Positions 37,025 to 38,676 of a stretch of 38,676 bases of DNA are shown here, piece by piece. The notes under the pieces are model-generated. The model was not told the DNA's origin and made no database searches. It saw only the letters and a list, made by a program, of their open reading frames with translations. Origin of the DNA: Burkholderiaceae bacterium. GTDB lineage: Bacteria > Pseudomonadota > Gammaproteobacteria > Burkholderiales > Burkholderiaceae. The stretch's first letter is position 1; each line of letters starts with the position of its first letter. The stretch is taken from positions 1 to 38,676 of the forward strand of contig CANFUO010000010.1 of the NCBI GenBank assembly GCA_947450225.1, in the 5' to 3' direction. The translations under genes and the position numbers were made by a program.

Positions 37025-37741
37025 CTAGCCCCTTGGCATCAATTCTAAAATTTTTCCACAGCCCATAATTTTTTCATTGCCATTACACGCTTGTATCGAT
37101 GCCCAAATGGCAGCTTGATTTGTTGAAACTATGGTGCAGTTATATTTCTTCTCCCAGGTATCGATATGTTCCATAATTTGATAGGCTCCACCTGCCAGAA
37201 TAATAGCATCCGGTTTGGTGGCTGCTAGTTTTTCAATTGCTCTTTCTGCAGGCTCAGGCCCAAGTTCAATAATTTTTTTCACATCTGTTAAGTTGAAAAA
37301 ATCGACTGACTCAATATCTATAGCATGTATTTTTTTGTAGAACTCTTTAGCCCTGACTGCAAGACTAGAATTGTAAGGAGAGAGCATAGCAACTTTTTTT
37401 GCCCCGATTGCATTTAAGATTCTGCCAATGGAATGTGCAGTGGTAACCGCTGGAGTACCAGAGATGTTACTAATTCGTTTGACGATATCAGCATCATAAT
37501 TTTCAGGACCATAAAAACTAGCGGCTGTTTGCAACATAATAATAAGTTCGGGTTTGATCGTTCCAAGAAGTTCTGTTTGATAATCCATGTCCGCATCTTG
37601 TTCTTTCCAGCCAATCTCATCAACAGAACTTACCTTTACGCGAGAAATAAATAATTGATAATTTTTAGGTAGCGCACGATTAAATTCAATTTCAACGGCA
37701 ATATTTGTAGCTGGCAATAGCATTCCAATACGGTGAATCAT
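37025..37741 (-). CDS. Asp/Glu racemase-superfamily protein (maleate isomerase/AMDase-like), without catalytic Cys
   Basis: The 238-residue protein has the tandem alpha/beta layout of maleate cis-trans isomerase and arylmalonate decarboxylase: IGMLLPATNIAVE at the N terminus, a first active-site loop MLQTAASFYGPE and a second IILAGGAYQIME. In the family these loops carry Cys (ACTS and SCTN type); here Q71 and G184 occupy those places. TAHSIGRILNAIGAKKVAMLSPY and the late STNQAAIW are otherwise family-like. It may bind a dicarboxylate without isomerising it, or use a different mechanism. AAGGGA precedes the ATG. It lies 15 nt downstream of the partial Bug gene, so they form one unit. Confidence 0.85.
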   Translation of the reverse strand: MIHRIGMLLPATNIAVEIEFNRALPKNYQLFISRVKVSSVDEIGWKEQDADMDYQTELLGTIKPELIIMLQTAASFYGPENYDADIVKRISNISGTPAVTTAHSIGRILNAIGAKKVAMLSPYNSSLAVRAKEFYKKIHAIDIESVDFFNLTDVKKIIELGPEPAERAIEKLAATKPDAIILAGGAYQIMEHIDTWEKKYNCTIVSTNQAAIWASIQACNGNEKIMGCGKILELMPRG

Positions 37742-37756
37742 GGGTATCCCTTATGT

Positions 37757-38676
37757 TTAGTTGATTTTAATGTTGGCGGCTTTTACTACTTTTTGCCAAG
37801 TATTTAATTCTTTATTAATTAAGTTTTTTAGTTCTTCAGGGCTGCTCCCGATTGGGCGGGCCCCAGCTTTAGATAGAGCAGCTCTGTTTTCAGGTTTTGA
37901 TAAGGCTTTCACGAAGGCCTCATTCAATCTTTTTACTACAGCATCTGGAGTGCCAGCCGGCGCGACAATTCCAATCCAATCGGCCATATCAAAATCTTTT
38001 ACGCCAGATTGATCAACTGTTGATACTTCTGGCAAGCTCTCATCACGATCCATTGTAGTTACTGCAATTGGAATTAAACGGCCTACACGGATTTGTTGAA
38101 TAGCTGATGGTACGGCAGCAAATTGAAGTTGGGTGATATTGCCTAATAAAGCTGCTGTAGCTTCACCGCCACTTTTATAAGGAATATGTGTCATTTTGGT
38201 GCCGGTCATGTATTCAAAAAGGGCACCGGCAAGATGTGGAGCGCTTGCATTGCCTGCTGAACCATAATTAATCATCTCAGGATTTTTCTTGGCATAGTCA
38301 ATGAGTTCTTTAATACTGCGGACAGGAAAACTAGGATTAACAATCACTACCAAAGGAACTTTTCCGACTAAAGTTATCGGTGTAAAGTCTTTTTGCGTAT
38401 CAAAAGGCATTTTGCTCATGACAAAAGGATTCGCGCCATAAGAAGTATTAGCAACTCCTAGTGTGTAGCCATCAGGCTTAGATTTCGCTACCACATCCAT
38501 GCCAATCGTTGCGCCACCACCTGGACGATTCTCAATAATGACACTTTGTCCTAACTCTTCTGTAAGTGAAGGTGCTAGCAGGCGCATAACGACATCATTC
38601 GATCCTCCAGGGGCAAAGGGGACAATGATTTTAATTGGTTTTAGGGGAAAGTCATTGGCGTGAACAAGCCAAGAAC
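37757..38676 (-). CDS. Bug-family substrate-binding protein, N terminus outside window
   Basis: The frame stays open to the window edge, giving 305 codons plus 2 nt. The first residues read SWLVHANDFPLKPIKIIVPFAPGGSN, so the end of a signal peptide and the mature start are present and only about 20 residues are missing. The pattern VIIENRPGGGATIGMDVVAKSKPDGYT and HIPYKSGGEATAALLGN confirms the TctC/Bug family. It lies upstream of the maleate isomerase-like gene and is the fourth such receptor in the window. The ligand is probably a carboxylate. Confidence 0.94.
   Translation of the reverse strand, partial: SWLVHANDFPLKPIKIIVPFAPGGSNDVVMRLLAPSLTEELGQSVIIENRPGGGATIGMDVVAKSKPDGYTLGVANTSYGANPFVMSKMPFDTQKDFTPITLVGKVPLVVIVNPSFPVRSIKELIDYAKKNPEMINYGSAGNASAPHLAGALFEYMTGTKMTHIPYKSGGEATAALLGNITQLQFAAVPSAIQQIRVGRLIPIAVTTMDRDESLPEVSTVDQSGVKDFDMADWIGIVAPAGTPDAVVKRLNEAFVKALSKPENRAALSKAGARPIGSSPEELKNLINKELNTWQKVVKAANIKIN

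Overview
The window looks like part of a chromosome from a low-GC Betaproteobacterium in the Burkholderiales, most like Polynucleobacter or a related freshwater lineage. This is inferred from four Bug-type tricarboxylate-family binding proteins, the betaproteobacterial thiC-thiO-thiS-thiG-thiE order, rlmJ, darP and selO of proteobacterial type, AT-rich spacers and very tight gene packing. I see no intact insertion sequence, prophage, CRISPR array or rRNA.

Left part (1-8643): a partial FAD monooxygenase, an initiator tRNA-fMet with a clear promoter and intrinsic terminator, an MscS-type channel, an MBL-fold hydrolase, the potassium transporter Kup, a class II aldolase-like protein, a PanE-like ketopantoate reductase, glutaryl-CoA dehydrogenase and a YhhQ-type queuosine-precursor transporter.

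Envelope block (8644-16435, minus strand): msrP-msrQ lie upstream of a six-gene run with 0-22 nt gaps: a 2-oxoglutarate/Fe(II) oxygenase, a GT39 glycosyltransferase, a flippase-like membrane protein, a GT9 heptosyltransferase-like protein, a PAP2 phosphatase and rlmJ. Apart from rlmJ, this looks like a lipid-linked sugar or lipid A/LPS modification set.

Middle (16528-23860): an OYE-family flavin oxidoreductase, a hairpin that may be an IS200/IS605-type end remnant, an HNH endonuclease, an unlisted 51-residue protein, a FemAB/GNAT-like protein, a CMD/AhpD-like protein, a Rieske protein, darP, selO and a Bug receptor.

Thiamine block (23940-29777): thiD on plus faces a minus-strand operon made of a TPP riboswitch and thiC-thiO-thiS-thiG-thiE, with overlapping genes and an N-terminally extended ThiE.

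Accessory catabolic block (29786-38676): aldo/keto reductase, SDR and Bug on minus are divergent from Gfo/Idh/MocA, Bug, MmgE/PrpD and SDR on plus. A maleate-isomerase/AMDase-like protein and a fourth Bug follow on minus. Both SDRs lack the Ser-Tyr catalytic pair, and the isomerase-like protein lacks both family cysteines. The shared promoter region carries two TATAAT boxes facing each other and two inverted repeats of equal 14-nt spacing. This block is the best candidate for an undescribed pathway: uptake of an organic acid by Bug receptors and processing by non-canonical enzymes.

All seven convergent gene pairs abut or overlap (gap of 12 nt or less), which suggests a streamlined genome with little room for intrinsic terminators.
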